A stretch of 64,000 bases of DNA from Quatrionicoccus australiensis (GTDB taxonomy: Bacteria > Pseudomonadota > Gammaproteobacteria > Burkholderiales > Rhodocyclaceae): positions 620,001 through 684,000 of the forward strand of contig NZ_CP075188.1 in NCBI RefSeq assembly GCF_020510525.1. The letters run 5' to 3'. Under the pieces are notes generated by a model. The model made no database searches and was not told the origin of the DNA. It saw only the letters and a list, made by a program, of their open reading frames with translations. Positions 46,227-56,537 of this stretch are shown here, in pieces (the first letter of the stretch is position 1; every line of letters begins with the position of its first letter). The position numbers and the translations under genes are program-made.

Positions 46227-46258
46227 TCGATCCTAGGCAACTAAATCCTCGATCCTAG
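46223..46258. repeat. Heptamer-repeat arm at the 5' end of the four-helix-bundle gene, copy 6b
   Basis: Reads CACTCGATCCTAGGCAACT then AAATCCTCGATCCTAG, i.e. 7-base units in the reverse sense. It contains the complement of AGGATCGAGTG (46224-46234), whose GTG is the start codon of the gene. Its outer edge provides the pgk stop codon (CTA, 46255-46257). Confidence 0.88.
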
Positions 46259-47439
46259 CCAGCAGCTCGTTCTTCGAGAATGGCAATCGCCGGCAGGGTC
46301 TTGCCCTCCAGGAATTCCAGGAAGGCGCCGCCGCCGGTCGAGATGTAGCCGACGTCGTCGGCAATGTGGAACTTGGCGATGGCGGCCAGCGTGTCACCGC
46401 CGCCGGCGATGGAGAAAGCTTCGGAGTGGGCGATGGCCGAGGCCATCATCTTGGTGCCGCCGGCGAACTGCGGCAGTTCGAAGACGCCGACCGGGCCGTT
46501 CCAGACGATGGTGCCGGCGTTGGCGATGATCTGCGACAGCATGGCGGCGGTCTTCGGGCCGACGTCGAGGATGCGGTCATGGACATGCACGTCGTCGACC
46601 GAGATCTTGTTGGCGCGGGCCAGGGCGGAGACTTCGTCGGCAACGACGACGTCGACCGGCAGCGGCACTTCGGCGCCGCGTTCCTTCATGATGTCCATGA
46701 TGGCGTGGGCTTCCTTGACCAGATCGGCTTCGGCCAGCGAGTCGCCGATGCGCTTGCCGGAGGCGAGCAGGAAGGTGTTGGCGATGCCGCCGCCGACGAT
46801 CAGCTGGTCGACCTTGCTGGCCAGCGACTTGAGGATGGTCAGCTTGCTGGAAACCTTGGAGCCGCCGACGATGGCGACCAGCGGGCGCTTCGGTTCGTGC
46901 AGGGCCTTGGTCAGGGCGTCGATTTCGGCGCCCATCAGGATACCGGCGCAGGCGACCGGCGCGTATTTGGCGATGCCGTGCGTGGTGGCTTCGGCGCGGT
47001 GCGCGGTGCCGAAGGCGTCATTGACGTAGACGTCGCACAGCTTGGCCATCTTCTGGGCCAGTTCGTCGTTGTTCTTCTTTTCGCCCTTGTTGACGCGGCA
47101 GTTTTCGAGCAGGACGACTTCGCCCGGCTTGACTTCGAAATCGCCATCGACCCAGTTCTGGATCAGGCGGACCGAGGTGTGCAGCATCTGGCCGAGGCGC
47201 ACGGCAACCGGCATCAGGCTGTCTTCGTGATTCAGCTCGCCTTCGGTCGGACGGCCGAGGTGGGAGGTCACCATGACGGCGGCGCCCTTTTCCAGGCAGT
47301 ACTTGATCGACGGCAGCGAGGCACGGATGCGGGTGTCTTCGGTGATGTTGCCGGCTTCGTCCTGCGGTACGTTCAAGTCGGCGCGGATGAAGACGCGCTT
47401 GCCGGAAACGTCGAGGTCGGTGAGTTTGATAACGTTCAT
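46255..47439 (-). CDS. pgk: Phosphoglycerate kinase
   Basis: A 394-residue protein, the only phosphoglycerate kinase in the window and so shared by Calvin cycle and glycolysis. Motifs: [44 protein letters not shown] and [12 protein letters not shown] near the nucleotide site. ATG 47437-47439 follows AGGAGATATCC; a longer frame upstream is the shadow of epd. It lies 19 bases after epd, as in the enterobacterial epd-pgk-fba order, but here a four-helix-bundle gene and pyk come in between. Confidence 0.95.
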   Translation of the reverse strand: MNVIKLTDLDVSGKRVFIRADLNVPQDEAGNITEDTRIRASLPSIKYCLEKGAAVMVTSHLGRPTEGELNHEDSLMPVAVRLGQMLHTSVRLIQNWVDGDFEVKPGEVVLLENCRVNKGEKKNNDELAQKMAKLCDVYVNDAFGTAHRAEATTHGIAKYAPVACAGILMGAEIDALTKALHEPKRPLVAIVGGSKVSSKLTILKSLASKVDQLIVGGGIANTFLLASGKRIGDSLAEADLVKEAHAIMDIMKERGAEVPLPVDVVVADEVSALARANKISVDDVHVHDRILDVGPKTAAMLSQIIANAGTIVWNGPVGVFELPQFAGGTKMMASAIAHSEAFSIAGGGDTLAAIAKFHIADDVGYISTGGGAFLEFLEGKTLPAIAILEERAAG

Positions 47440-47458
47440 GGATATCTCCTGATTTGGC

Positions 47459-48499
47459 TTAAGTAGTGGATTCTTGCGTCCAGTGCTGTGACCAGTGGTC
47501 GGCCACTTCGAGCATGCGGTTGGCGAAGCCCCATTCGTTGTCGAACCAGACAAAGAGGTTGAGCAGGCGCGGCCCGGCGGTGCGCGTCTGGCTGCCGTCG
47601 ACGACGGCCGAATGGGGGTCGTGATTGAAATCGATCGAAGCGTGGGCGGCTTCGGAATAGGCGACCAGCTTGTGCAGCGGGCCGGTGGCTGCGTTGGCCA
47701 GCAGCGCATTGATCTCGGCGGCGGAAACGTCGCGCCGGGTGGTCAGGGTGAGGTCGATCGCCGAGACATTCAGCGTCGGGACGCGGATCGCCTTGGCGTG
47801 TACGCGCCCGGCCAGTTGCGGCAGGAGGCGCTCGATGCCGCGCGCCAGACCGGTCGAGACCGGGATGATGGACTGCATCGCCGAGCGCGTGCGGCGCAGG
47901 TCGGTGTGGTGATAGCCGTCGATCAGCGGCTGGTCGTTCATCACCGAGTGCAGCGTGCTGAGCATGGCCTGTTCGATGCCGATTTCGCGGTCGAGCAGGT
48001 CGAGGATGGGGACGATGGCGTTGGTCGTGCACGACGCAGCCGAGACCAGGCGCTCGTCGCCGCGCAGGCTGGCGTGGTTGATGCCGTTGACGATGGTGGC
48101 ATCGACATCGCTGCCGGACAGGCCGGGATGCGAGAGGAGCAGGCGCGGGCAGCCGGCATCGAGAAAACGGCTTAATTCGGCACGTCGACCGTAGCAGCCC
48201 GATGACTCGATCAGCAGGTCGATGCCGAGTTCCTGCCAGGCGACATCTTCCGGCTTGCGGGCATGGCTGACCGCGAGCGGGCGGCCATCAATCAGCAGCT
48301 GGTCGCCGGCAACCTCGACCTGGCCGGGAAAGCGGCCGTGCGTCGAGTCGAAGCGGGTCAGGTAGGCCATGCTGTCGAGGTCGGCCGGTTCGTTGATGGC
48401 GACGACCTGGAGATTGTGTGCAACCGGTGATTCAAGCAGTGCGCGCAGAAAACAGCGACCGATCCGGCCGTAGCCGTTGATGGCGAGACGTAGAGGCAT
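47459..48499 (-). CDS. epd: Erythrose-4-phosphate dehydrogenase-like GAPDH paralogue
   Basis: A 346-residue protein of the GAPDH fold. Catalytic Cys157 in [14 protein letters not shown] is intact. [20 protein letters not shown] and [18 protein letters not shown] resemble Epd rather than GAPDH, as does [20 protein letters not shown]. Epd oxidises erythrose-4-phosphate in pyridoxal-phosphate synthesis, upstream of PdxA. Location directly before pgk agrees. It might retain GAPDH activity; the call is by motif and neighbourhood. Confidence 0.82.
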   Translation of the reverse strand: MPLRLAINGYGRIGRCFLRALLESPVAHNLQVVAINEPADLDSMAYLTRFDSTHGRFPGQVEVAGDQLLIDGRPLAVSHARKPEDVAWQELGIDLLIESSGCYGRRAELSRFLDAGCPRLLLSHPGLSGSDVDATIVNGINHASLRGDERLVSAASCTTNAIVPILDLLDREIGIEQAMLSTLHSVMNDQPLIDGYHHTDLRRTRSAMQSIIPVSTGLARGIERLLPQLAGRVHAKAIRVPTLNVSAIDLTLTTRRDVSAAEINALLANAATGPLHKLVAYSEAAHASIDFNHDPHSAVVDGSQTRTAGPRLLNLFVWFDNEWGFANRMLEVADHWSQHWTQESTT

Positions 48500-48522
48500 G
48501 TCGGGTCGGTCGTTTTCCTGGA

Positions 48523-48939
48523 TTATTTCGGCTGTTCGCCGGTGGCTTCGGGGTTGTATTCGATATAGGTCAGGTCGAGCGGGGTGCTGCCCTTGCAGAT
48601 GCGGAAGGGGTACATGCTGACGCTGGCGTTGAAGTCGAGCTTGCCCATGCCCTTGAACCAGGCTTCGGCATGGCCGCGGTCGTCACCGAAATAGAACGGG
48701 ATGTTCTGCTTGCCTGTGCACCAACTGGATTCGCTGGTCGGCTTGCCGACGATGGCGATGACTTCGTCGTACTTCATGCCGATTTTCAGTTTGCCGAAGG
48801 GATGGTCGGCCGGCGGATTGCCGACGATGACCGGTTCAGTCGTGCCCTCGGCAGCAGCCGGTTCTGCCAGCGCCGGGGTCGCCAGACAGGCGGCGCTGGC
48901 AATCAGGGTGACAAAGGCAAGGCGGTTGGCTTTAAGCAT
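48523..48939 (-). CDS. Exported BamE/SmpA-like small protein
   Basis: A 138-residue protein with a signal peptide (about 1-25, cleavage near ALAEP). The core GKLKIGMKYDEVIAIVGKPT is a BamE/SmpA-like pattern, followed by NIPFYFGDDRGHAEAWFKG. It is a paralogue of the lipoprotein at 52.2 kb, sharing IGM...EV...G and IPFYFG-D...EA. Function is unknown; a periplasmic or envelope role is inferred. It lies between gap and epd on the same strand, just after the gap terminator, and probably starts the epd-pgk transcript. Confidence 0.6.
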   Translation of the reverse strand: MLKANRLAFVTLIASAACLATPALAEPAAAEGTTEPVIVGNPPADHPFGKLKIGMKYDEVIAIVGKPTSESSWCTGKQNIPFYFGDDRGHAEAWFKGMGKLDFNASVSMYPFRICKGSTPLDLTYIEYNPEATGEQPK

Positions 48940-48972
48940 CTTGATTCTCCTGAAGTGGTCGGCGGTTGAAAC

Positions 48973-48996
48973 AAAAGGGGCCTTGCGGCCCCTTTT
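48973..48996 (-). terminator. Intrinsic terminator of gap
   Basis: A perfect 10-base stem AAAAGGGGCC / GGCCCCTTTT with a 4-base loop, followed by TTTTG-type sequence on the minus strand, 15 bases past the gap stop codon. Confidence 0.8.
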
Positions 48997-49011
48997 GCGA
49001 AACGAACGGTC

Positions 49012-50040
49012 TTACTTGGCGTTGATCCAGGCACGTGCGGCATCGAGCATGCGGCAGGAATAGCCCCACTCGTTGTCGTACCAGGCGAGGACCTTGACCA
49101 GTACGGAACCGTCTTCGCCCTTGATGACGCGGGTCTGCGTGGCATCGAAGGTGGAGGAAACGGTGGTGTGGTTGAAGTCGCTCGACACCAGCGGTTCGTT
49201 GTTGACGTCGAGGATGCCCTTCATCGGACCGTTCGCGGCGGCCGTCATCAAGGCGTTGATTTCTTCCTTGGTGGTGGCGCGGTCGGCGGTGAAGGTCAGG
49301 TCGACCAGCGAGACATTGATGGTCGGGACGCGCAGCGCAAAGCCATCGACCTTGCCGACCAGTTGCGGCAGCACCAGGCCGACGGCCTTGGCGGCGCCGG
49401 TCTTGGTCGGGATGATGTTGGCAGCAGCGGCACGGGCGCGACGCAGGTCCTTGTGGCGGACGTCCACGGTCACCTGGTCGTTGGTGTAGGCGTGGATGGT
49501 GGTCATCAGGCCTTGCTTGATGCCGATGTTGTCGGACAGCACCTTGGCAACCGGGGCCAGGCAGTTGGTCGTGCACGAAGCGTTGGAGACGACGGTCATG
49601 TCGGCCTTCAGCACGTTTTCGTTAACGCCGACGACGATGGTGGTATCGACGTCATCACCGCCCGGGGCGGAGATCAGGACGCGCTTGGCACCCTGGTCGA
49701 GCAGGGCCTGGGCCTTGGCCTTGGTGGTGTAGGCACCGGTGCATTCGAGCAGGACGTCGACGCCGTGGCTTGCCCAATTGACGCCCTTCGGGTCCTTGGT
49801 CGAGTAGAAGGCGATCTTCTTGCCGTCGATGATGATGCAGTTTTCGCCTTCGGTTTCAACGCTGGTGCGGAAACGGCCGTGCGTGGTGTCGTACTTCAAC
49901 AGGTGGGCGTTGGTCGTCAGATCGCCGGAGGCGTTGATGGCGACGACTTCGAATTCATTCTGCAAACCCTGTTCGTAGATGGCGCGCAGCGTACAGCGAC
50001 CGATACGACCAAAACCGTTGATAGCAACCTTGATAGCCAT
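49012..50040 (-). CDS. gap: Glyceraldehyde-3-phosphate dehydrogenase, second copy
   Basis: A 342-residue GAPDH with Rossmann start [17 protein letters not shown], catalytic Cys156 in [11 protein letters not shown] and the [13 protein letters not shown] tail. At the end of the second beta strand it reads VVAINASGD: the Asp that normally contacts the adenosine ribose is Ala37. That substitution is seen in GAPDHs able to use NADP, so this copy may be the more anabolic one. The start is at ATG 50038-50040. It follows tkt by 25 bases and ends in its own terminator. Confidence 0.94.
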   Translation of the reverse strand: MAIKVAINGFGRIGRCTLRAIYEQGLQNEFEVVAINASGDLTTNAHLLKYDTTHGRFRTSVETEGENCIIIDGKKIAFYSTKDPKGVNWASHGVDVLLECTGAYTTKAKAQALLDQGAKRVLISAPGGDDVDTTIVVGVNENVLKADMTVVSNASCTTNCLAPVAKVLSDNIGIKQGLMTTIHAYTNDQVTVDVRHKDLRRARAAAANIIPTKTGAAKAVGLVLPQLVGKVDGFALRVPTINVSLVDLTFTADRATTKEEINALMTAAANGPMKGILDVNNEPLVSSDFNHTTVSSTFDATQTRVIKGEDGSVLVKVLAWYDNEWGYSCRMLDAARAWINAK

Positions 50041-50065
50041 GAGTGAGTTTCTCCTCTTTATTGAA

Positions 50066-52072
50066 TCAGGACAGCAGTGCCTTGGCCGTCGAAACGACGT
50101 TGGCAACCGTAAAACCGAACATTTCGAACAGTTGACCGGCGGGCGCGGATTCGCCGAAGCGGTCGATACCGATCACGGCGCCGTGCAGGCCGACGTATTT
50201 GCGCCAGAAGTCCGGATGTGCCGCTTCAATGGCAATGCGCTTCTTGCAGGTGCCGAGCACGGCGGCCTTGTAGTCGGCGCTCTGGCGGTCGAAGACGTTG
50301 GTGCAGGGCATCGAGACGACGCGGGCAGCAATGCCTTCGGCCTTGAGCGCAGCCTGGGCGTCGAGTGCCAGCTTGATTTCGGAGCCGGTCGCGATCAGCG
50401 TCAGCTGTGCTTCGCCATCGGCTTCGGCGAGCACGTAGCCACCCTTGCGGATGTCTTCGTCGGCGATGTTCTGCGTCACGGTCGGGAGGTTCTGGCGCGA
50501 CAGGGCGAGCAGACTCGGGCCGTCGGCACGGTCGACCGCTGCGGTCCAGGCGATGGCCGTTTCGGTCGCGTCGGCCGGGCGCCAGACATCCAGGTTCGGG
50601 ATGATGCGCATCGACGGGATGTGCTCGACCGGCTGGTGGGTCGGGCCGTCTTCGCCGAGGCCGATGGAGTCATGGGTATAGACCATGATCTGGCGCTGCT
50701 TCATCAGCGCCGCCATGCGGATGGCGTTGCGGGCATAGTCGGAGAAGACCAGGAAGGTCGCGGTGTAGGGGATCAGGCCGCCGTGCAGGGAAATGCCGTT
50801 GGCGATCGCCGTCATGGCGAATTCGCGCACGCCGTAGTAGCAGTAGTTGCCGCCTTCGGTGCGGGTTACGCCCTTGCTGCCCTTGACGAAGGTCAGGTTG
50901 GAGCCGGCCAGGTCGGCCGAGCCGCCGAAGATTTCCGGCACGGCCGGGACCAGCGCGGCGATGGCGTTCTGCGAGGCCTTGCGGGTGGCAATGTTCTCGG
51001 CTTTTTCACGGCAGGCGGCGAGGTAGGCCGCCTTGGTCGCTTCCCAGGAGGCCGGCAGTTGGCGCTGCATGACGCGCCGTTCGAATTCGGCGGCTTCGGC
51101 CGGGAAGGCGGCCTGGTAGGCCTTGAAGCGGTTCGTCCAGTTTTCTTCGAAGGCGGCGCCGGCTGGCTTGCGATTCCAGGCGGCGTAAATGTCGGCCGGG
51201 ATTTCGAAGGCCGGATGGTTCCAGCCGATGTAGGCGCGGGCAGCGGCAATTTCATCCTTGCCGAGCGGCGCACCGTGACAGTCGTGCGAGCCCTGCTTGT
51301 TCGGCGAGCCGGCACCGATCGTGGTCTTGCAGCAGATCAGGCTGGGCTTGTCGGTGACTGCCTTGGCGGCGAGCAGGGCGCGTTCGATGGCGTCGCTGTC
51401 GTGGCCATCGACATTGGCAATGACATGCCAGCCATAGGCTTCGAAGCGGCCCGGCGTGTTGTCGGTGAACCAGCCTTCGACGTGGCCGTCGATCGAGATG
51501 CCGTTATCGTCCCAGAAGGCAATCAGCTTGCCCAGGCCGAGCGTGCCGGCGAGCGAACAGGCTTCGTGCGAAATGCCTTCCATCAGGCAGCCGTCGCCCA
51601 TGAAGGCGTAGGTGTGGTGATTGACGATCTCGTGGCCGGGCTTGTTGAACTCGGCGGCCAGCACCTTTTCCGCCAGCGCGAAGCCGACGGCGTTGGTGAT
51701 GCCCTGGCCGAGCGGGCCGGTCGTCGTTTCAACGCCGGGCGTGTAGCCGTATTCCGGGTGGCCCGGGGTTCTGGCGTGCAACTGGCGGAAATTCTTCAGG
51801 TCATCGATCGAAAGATCGTAGCCGGTCAGGTGCAGCAGGGCGTAGATCAGCATCGAGCCGTGGCCGTTGGAGAGCACGAAACGGTCGCGGTCGGGCCACT
51901 GCGGGTTGGCCGGGTTGTGGCGCAGGTGACGCCGCCAGAGCACTTCGGCAATTTCCGCCATGCCCATCGGGGCGCCCGGATGGCCTGAATTGGCCTGCTG
52001 CACGGCATCCATGGCCAGAGCGCGGATGGCGCCGGTCAGGGGAGAAAACTTGGGGAGATTGCTGACGCTCAT
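50066..52072 (-). CDS. tkt: Transketolase, second copy
   Basis: A 668-residue thiamine-diphosphate enzyme. [38 protein letters not shown] and [19 protein letters not shown] are intact. It is the paralogue of CbbT and lies with gap; a terminator for the upstream lipoprotein gene precedes it, so tkt-gap may be one transcript. It likely serves the pentose phosphate pathway, and can support the Calvin cycle. Confidence 0.95.
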   Translation of the reverse strand: MSVSNLPKFSPLTGAIRALAMDAVQQANSGHPGAPMGMAEIAEVLWRRHLRHNPANPQWPDRDRFVLSNGHGSMLIYALLHLTGYDLSIDDLKNFRQLHARTPGHPEYGYTPGVETTTGPLGQGITNAVGFALAEKVLAAEFNKPGHEIVNHHTYAFMGDGCLMEGISHEACSLAGTLGLGKLIAFWDDNGISIDGHVEGWFTDNTPGRFEAYGWHVIANVDGHDSDAIERALLAAKAVTDKPSLICCKTTIGAGSPNKQGSHDCHGAPLGKDEIAAARAYIGWNHPAFEIPADIYAAWNRKPAGAAFEENWTNRFKAYQAAFPAEAAEFERRVMQRQLPASWEATKAAYLAACREKAENIATRKASQNAIAALVPAVPEIFGGSADLAGSNLTFVKGSKGVTRTEGGNYCYYGVREFAMTAIANGISLHGGLIPYTATFLVFSDYARNAIRMAALMKQRQIMVYTHDSIGLGEDGPTHQPVEHIPSMRIIPNLDVWRPADATETAIAWTAAVDRADGPSLLALSRQNLPTVTQNIADEDIRKGGYVLAEADGEAQLTLIATGSEIKLALDAQAALKAEGIAARVVSMPCTNVFDRQSADYKAAVLGTCKKRIAIEAAHPDFWRKYVGLHGAVIGIDRFGESAPAGQLFEMFGFTVANVVSTAKALLS

Positions 52073-52146
52073 GATCCGGAAATCCAGCCTGCTGAAAAGC
52101 TGAAATTATCCGGGAAAAGGCCCTCTTTGGGTAGGGCGATGTTGCC

Positions 52147-52173
52147 TTCCGGCGGCTAAAAAGCCCGCCGGAA
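52147..52173 (-). terminator. Terminator of the BamE-like lipoprotein gene
   Basis: A 9-base stem TTCCGGCGG / CCGCCGGAA with a loop of nine bases, 16 bases after the stop codon. The downstream T-run is short, so efficiency is uncertain. Confidence 0.5.
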
Positions 52174-52188
52174 TGGCTTCTCTGCTAC

Positions 52189-52887
52189 TTATTGCATCTT
52201 CGGGTCGTAATTGATCATCATCAGGACGCCCTGGCCGCCACCCATGCCGCCCCCGGTATAGGCGACACTGCCCTGTCCCGCGTAAACCGCCTCGTAGCGG
52301 TGGCTGTCGGTTCCGAAATAGAAGGGTATCCAGGCCTTGGCGGTGACGTAGCCGCGGATGTTCGAAGTGACGCCGAGAATGCGCTCGACTTCGGACTGGT
52401 GCATGCCGATCTGCAATTTGGCCCACTTGCTGTTGGGCGGAATGTTGCCGTACACCTCGCCCTCGAAGGTGCCGTCACGCGATTTCATGATGCGCGGCTT
52501 GCCGGCTTCGGTCGGTTTGGCTGCTTCGGCTGGTTTGGCTGCTTCCTTGGCCGGGGCGGCTGCGGGGGCTGCCGCAGGTGCCGGTGCCGGAGCAGGTTCG
52601 GCGGCCTTGGCTGGCGCGCTTGCTGTCTTCGGCTTGGCTGGTTCGCAATCGGTGTTTGCCGTTTCACCCTTTTTCGCGGCTTTTGTCTTGCTCGTTGCCT
52701 TGGTCGTTTTTTTCTTGCCGGTCGCTTCGGGCGGGCATTCCGGCTTGGCGGCTACCGGTGCGGCGGCTGGAGCTGGTGCGGCGGCCACCGGTGCTGGTGT
52801 TTCGGCTTCGGGCTTCTTTTCGTTGCTGACGCAGCCGGCCGCGAAGGCGGTTGCGGCAATGACTAGGGCGAGAGTACGCGGATGCAT
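52189..52887 (-). CDS. Ala/Pro/Lys-rich lipoprotein with BamE/SmpA-like C-terminal domain
   Basis: A 232-residue protein. A lipobox (AAGC, Cys19) follows a short signal peptide. Residues about 30-130 are low-complexity Ala-Pro-Lys, likely a periplasmic spacer. The C-terminal part (about 135-230) has WAKLQIGMHQSEVERILGVT and AWIPFYFGTDSHRYEAVYAG, matching the small exported protein at 48.5 kb. BamE-type domains bind outer-membrane assembly partners, but the function here is unknown. It sits between fbp and tkt. Confidence 0.65.
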   Translation of the reverse strand: MHPRTLALVIAATAFAAGCVSNEKKPEAETPAPVAAAPAPAAAPVAAKPECPPEATGKKKTTKATSKTKAAKKGETANTDCEPAKPKTASAPAKAAEPAPAPAPAAAPAAAPAKEAAKPAEAAKPTEAGKPRIMKSRDGTFEGEVYGNIPPNSKWAKLQIGMHQSEVERILGVTSNIRGYVTAKAWIPFYFGTDSHRYEAVYAGQGSVAYTGGGMGGGQGVLMMINYDPKMQ

Positions 52888-52931
52888 TGCAGGATTCCTT
52901 TACAGGTAAGGGTGATGCAATTTACATGAAT

Positions 52932-53945
52932 TCAGGCGCTGTGGTAGCCGCTGACCCGGTCGACTTCGTTTTTCGAGCCCAAAATGACCGGCACGCGCTG
53001 ATGCAGGTGCGTCGGCGTGATGTCGAGAATGCGCTGGCGACCGGTGGTCGCGGCGCCGCCCGCCTGTTCGACCAGGAGCGCCATCGGGTTGGCCTCGTAC
53101 ATCAGGCGCAGCTTGCCGCCCTTGTCCTGCATCTTGCTGTCGAGCGGATACATGAAGATGCCGCCGCGCGTCATGATGCGATGCACGTCGGCGACCATCG
53201 AGGCAACCCAGCGCATGTTGTAGTCCTTGCCGAGCGGGCCTTCCTTGCCGGCCACCATTTCGTCGACGTAGCGCTTGACCGGGGCTTCCCAGAAACGCTG
53301 GTTCGACATGTTGATGGCGAATTCCTTGGTGTCAGCCGGAATCTGCACGTTTTCCTGGGTCAGCACGAAGCTGCCCTGCTCGCGGTCGAGCGTGAATACG
53401 GCGACGCCGTCGCCAACAGTCAGTACGAGCAGCGTGGTCGGGCCATAAACGGCATAGCCGGCGGCAACCTGTGCCGTGCCGGGTTGCAGGAAAGCGGCTT
53501 CGGCGGCTGCCGGCGTGCTCAGGTCAGCACCTTCCGGGCACTTGAGTACGGAGAAGATGGTGCCGATCGAGACATTGACGTCGATGTTGGAGGAGCCGTC
53601 GAGCGGGTCGAAGGTGAGCAGGTATTCGCCCTTGGGGAAGCGGTGCGGCACCAGATGTGGCAGGTCCATTTCCTCGGAGGCCATGGCGGCGAGGTGGCCG
53701 CCCCATTCGTTGGCGTCGAGCAGGATGTCGTTGGACAGGACGTCGAGTTTCTTCTGCGCTTCGCCCTGTACGTTGTCGCTGCCGGCTTCGCCGAGAACGC
53801 CACCGAGGCTGCCCTTGCCGATGGCGACCGAAATGGCCTGGCAGGCGCGCGAGACGATTTCGATCAGGAATTTGAGATCGGCGGTGATGACGCCCTTGTT
53901 GCGCTGTTCCTCGGTGAGGTAGCGTGCCAGCGTGCGCTGAACCAT
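52932..53945 (-). CDS. fbp: Fructose-1,6-bisphosphatase class I, second copy
   Basis: A 337-residue enzyme of the usual proteobacterial length. [34 protein letters not shown] and [16 protein letters not shown] are intact. It is the gluconeogenic counterpart of CbbF; both could act in either pathway. ATG 53943-53945 gives the family N-terminus ([10 protein letters not shown]); the longer upstream frame is a shadow of the EAL protein gene. It lies 35 bases after that gene on the same strand. Confidence 0.95.
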   Translation of the reverse strand: MVQRTLARYLTEEQRNKGVITADLKFLIEIVSRACQAISVAIGKGSLGGVLGEAGSDNVQGEAQKKLDVLSNDILLDANEWGGHLAAMASEEMDLPHLVPHRFPKGEYLLTFDPLDGSSNIDVNVSIGTIFSVLKCPEGADLSTPAAAEAAFLQPGTAQVAAGYAVYGPTTLLVLTVGDGVAVFTLDREQGSFVLTQENVQIPADTKEFAINMSNQRFWEAPVKRYVDEMVAGKEGPLGKDYNMRWVASMVADVHRIMTRGGIFMYPLDSKMQDKGGKLRLMYEANPMALLVEQAGGAATTGRQRILDITPTHLHQRVPVILGSKNEVDRVSGYHSA

Positions 53946-53979
53946 GTTGACTCCCTGCTGCAATGACAAAGGCGCGATT

Positions 53980-56475
53980 TTACTCCGGGTGCTGCCTTGC
54001 GTGCAGAAAGGCGAAGGCCGCTGCACTGTCGAGCGGCTTGCTGAAGAAGTAGCCCTGGACCTCGTCGCAGGTATTGCTGCGCAACAGTTCCAGCTGGTCT
54101 TCGGTTTCGACGCCTTCGGCGATGACATTGAGGCCGAGCGAGTGCGCCAGGGCGATGGTGCCGAAGGCGATGGCACGATCGTTGAGGTCGGTTTCGATGT
54201 CGGCGACGAAGGAGCGGTCGATCTTCAGATGGTCGATCGGGAAGAGTTTGAGATAGGCCAGCGAGGAATAGCCGGTGCCGAAGTCATCGATGGCCAGCGA
54301 GACGCCCATGCGGCCGAGGCGCTGCAGGATCTGGATGGCTTCGTCCGGATTTTCCATCACCGAACTTTCGGTGATTTCGAGCTCCAGCAATTCGGGCGGC
54401 AGGCCTGAATCGGCGAGGGCGCCGGCCACTGTCTCGCAAAAGTCGCGGCGCCGCAGCTGGCGGGCCGAGACGTTGACGGCAATGCGGATCGGACCGAGTC
54501 CGTCATCAAGCCACTGCTTCATCGTGCGGCAGGCATTGAGTAATACCCACTCGCCGATTTCGACAATGATCCCGGTTTCTTCGGCGACCGGAATGAAGCG
54601 TACCGGCGAGATCATGCCATCGCTCGGGTGATGCCAGCGGACCAGCGCTTCGACGCCGGTCGGGCGCGAGCCATCGGCCCTGAACTGCGGCTGGAAGCAG
54701 AGCGCCAGCTCGTTGCGGGCAATCGCATGGCGCAGCTTGCGTTCGATGTCGAGGCGTTCGGCCGAGGCGAGATTCATGTCGGCCGCGAAGAACTGGTAGT
54801 TGTTTCGCCCGGTCGCCTTGGCGTGATACATCGCCGTATCGGCGTTTTTCAGGATGGTGTCGCCGTCCGGTCCGTCGTTCGGGAAGATGCTGATGCCGAT
54901 TGACGGACTGGTGTGCAGTTCGTGGCCTTCGGCGTGGATCTGGGTGGACAGTGCCGCGATGATCTTGCCGGCCACCAGTGCGGCATCGGAAGGGGTGGAA
55001 ATGCCGGGCAGGATGACGACGAATTCGTCTCCGCCCAGACGGGCGACGAAATCGGTTTCGCGCACGACATTGGACAGGCGGCAGGCCACTTCACGCAACA
55101 GGTCGTCACCGACCTGGTGGCCGAGCGTGTCGTTGATGATCTTGAAGCGGTCGAGGTCGAGGAACATGATCGCCACCTGCCATTCGTGGCGGCGCGCTTC
55201 GGGCAGCAGCTGGGCGAGGCGCATGAGCAGGGCAAGGCGATTGGGCAGGCCGGTCAGCGCATCGTGCTGCGCGATGTGGCGCATGCGTTCTTCGGCTTCG
55301 CGGCGTTCGGTGATGTCGGCAAGAATCCAGATGTAATGAGCTGGCTGGCCGCTTTGCGGATCATCTACCCGGCTGACCCGGATACCGGCCGGAAACGGTT
55401 CGCCGGATTTCGGGGTGAGTTCCAGTTCGCCATACCATGAGCCGCCGCTGTTCAGCTTTTCCTGAAAGGATGCCGGCGTCAGCGCCTGGCTTGCGGCGAT
55501 CAGGGAAAAAACCGTCTTGCCGAGCAGTTCCAGCGGCTCGTAACCCGTCATCAGTGTGGTGGCCGGGTTGGTCGACAGAATGTGGTGCGCTTCGTCGGTG
55601 AAGATGATGCCGGTTGGTGTGTGATTGAACACCTTCTGGGCCAGTTCTTCGCGTTCCGCACTGGCGCGGCGTTCCGAGATGTCGGTGTAAATGGTGACCA
55701 GGCCGCCGTCGGCCAGCGGCACGCCGCGGATGTCGAGGGTCGTGCCATTCGGGCGGGTACGCTCGAAATGGTGTGCCTGGTGTTTCTGGCTGCGCGCCAG
55801 CATCTGGCTGACCATGCTTTCGGTGTCGCCATCTCCGTATTCTCCGCGTTCGGCATTGAAGCGGAAAATCTTTTCCAGCGTCACCGGGCTGTCTTCGAAC
55901 AGGGACTCCGGCAGGTCAAGCAGACGCAGGAAGGCCTGATTGTGGAGGGCCAGTTCCTGGTCCTTGTTGAACAGGCTGAGCGCGCTCGGGACATTCTCGA
56001 TGACCGATTCGAGCAGACGGTGCTGGTGCCGCAGTTCGTTTTCGGCGGCCTTGCGTTCGGTGATGTCGGTGTAGGTGGTGACGAAGCCGGCCAGTTCGCC
56101 CTCGATGAACAGCGGTTCCCCCTGAACGAGATGAGTACGGCCGCTCGGGCGCAGGCGCTCAAAGCAGTGGGCCTCGAATTTGAGCGCCTTGGCGGTGATC
56201 CGGGTCACCTGTTCTTCGATATCGCCGGGGCCGTATTCGCCGCGGCCAGCCGTAATCCGGATCAGTTCGGAAAAGGGGACGCCGTCGTACACTGCTTCCG
56301 GTGGCAGATCGAGCACCTCTAGAAAGCCGCGATTCCAGACGCGCAGACGCAGGTTTTCGTCAAAAACGCTGATGCCTTGCGGCATGCTGGCCATGACTCC
56401 TTCCAGATAGGCGTGCCGGCGACTGGGATCGCTAGCAACGCTGGCAGTAGGCTGAGTGGTCGGGGTGCGGTCCAC
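53980..56475 (-). CDS. PAS-PAS-PAS-GGDEF-EAL cyclic di-GMP protein
   Basis: An 831-residue cytoplasmic protein. Two tandem, similar PAS domains (each with a RGEYG-GD pattern and FERxRPxG-T) are followed by a canonical PAS, a GGDEF domain and an EAL domain. LGGDEF is intact and an RETD inhibitory site sits five residues before it. [23 protein letters not shown] and [10 protein letters not shown] show an intact phosphodiesterase. It may thus make or break cyclic di-GMP depending on PAS signals. It has no membrane helix, and the ligand of the PAS domains is unknown. Confidence 0.92.
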   Translation of the reverse strand: MDRTPTTQPTASVASDPSRRHAYLEGVMASMPQGISVFDENLRLRVWNRGFLEVLDLPPEAVYDGVPFSELIRITAGRGEYGPGDIEEQVTRITAKALKFEAHCFERLRPSGRTHLVQGEPLFIEGELAGFVTTYTDITERKAAENELRHQHRLLESVIENVPSALSLFNKDQELALHNQAFLRLLDLPESLFEDSPVTLEKIFRFNAERGEYGDGDTESMVSQMLARSQKHQAHHFERTRPNGTTLDIRGVPLADGGLVTIYTDISERRASAEREELAQKVFNHTPTGIIFTDEAHHILSTNPATTLMTGYEPLELLGKTVFSLIAASQALTPASFQEKLNSGGSWYGELELTPKSGEPFPAGIRVSRVDDPQSGQPAHYIWILADITERREAEERMRHIAQHDALTGLPNRLALLMRLAQLLPEARRHEWQVAIMFLDLDRFKIINDTLGHQVGDDLLREVACRLSNVVRETDFVARLGGDEFVVILPGISTPSDAALVAGKIIAALSTQIHAEGHELHTSPSIGISIFPNDGPDGDTILKNADTAMYHAKATGRNNYQFFAADMNLASAERLDIERKLRHAIARNELALCFQPQFRADGSRPTGVEALVRWHHPSDGMISPVRFIPVAEETGIIVEIGEWVLLNACRTMKQWLDDGLGPIRIAVNVSARQLRRRDFCETVAGALADSGLPPELLELEITESSVMENPDEAIQILQRLGRMGVSLAIDDFGTGYSSLAYLKLFPIDHLKIDRSFVADIETDLNDRAIAFGTIALAHSLGLNVIAEGVETEDQLELLRSNTCDEVQGYFFSKPLDSAAAFAFLHARQHPE

Positions 56476-56537
56476 GCGGAGATGGCTTCTGGATAAAGGA
56501 TGATCATAGCCGAAGGCGTTTCGGCCTTCCAGCGACT

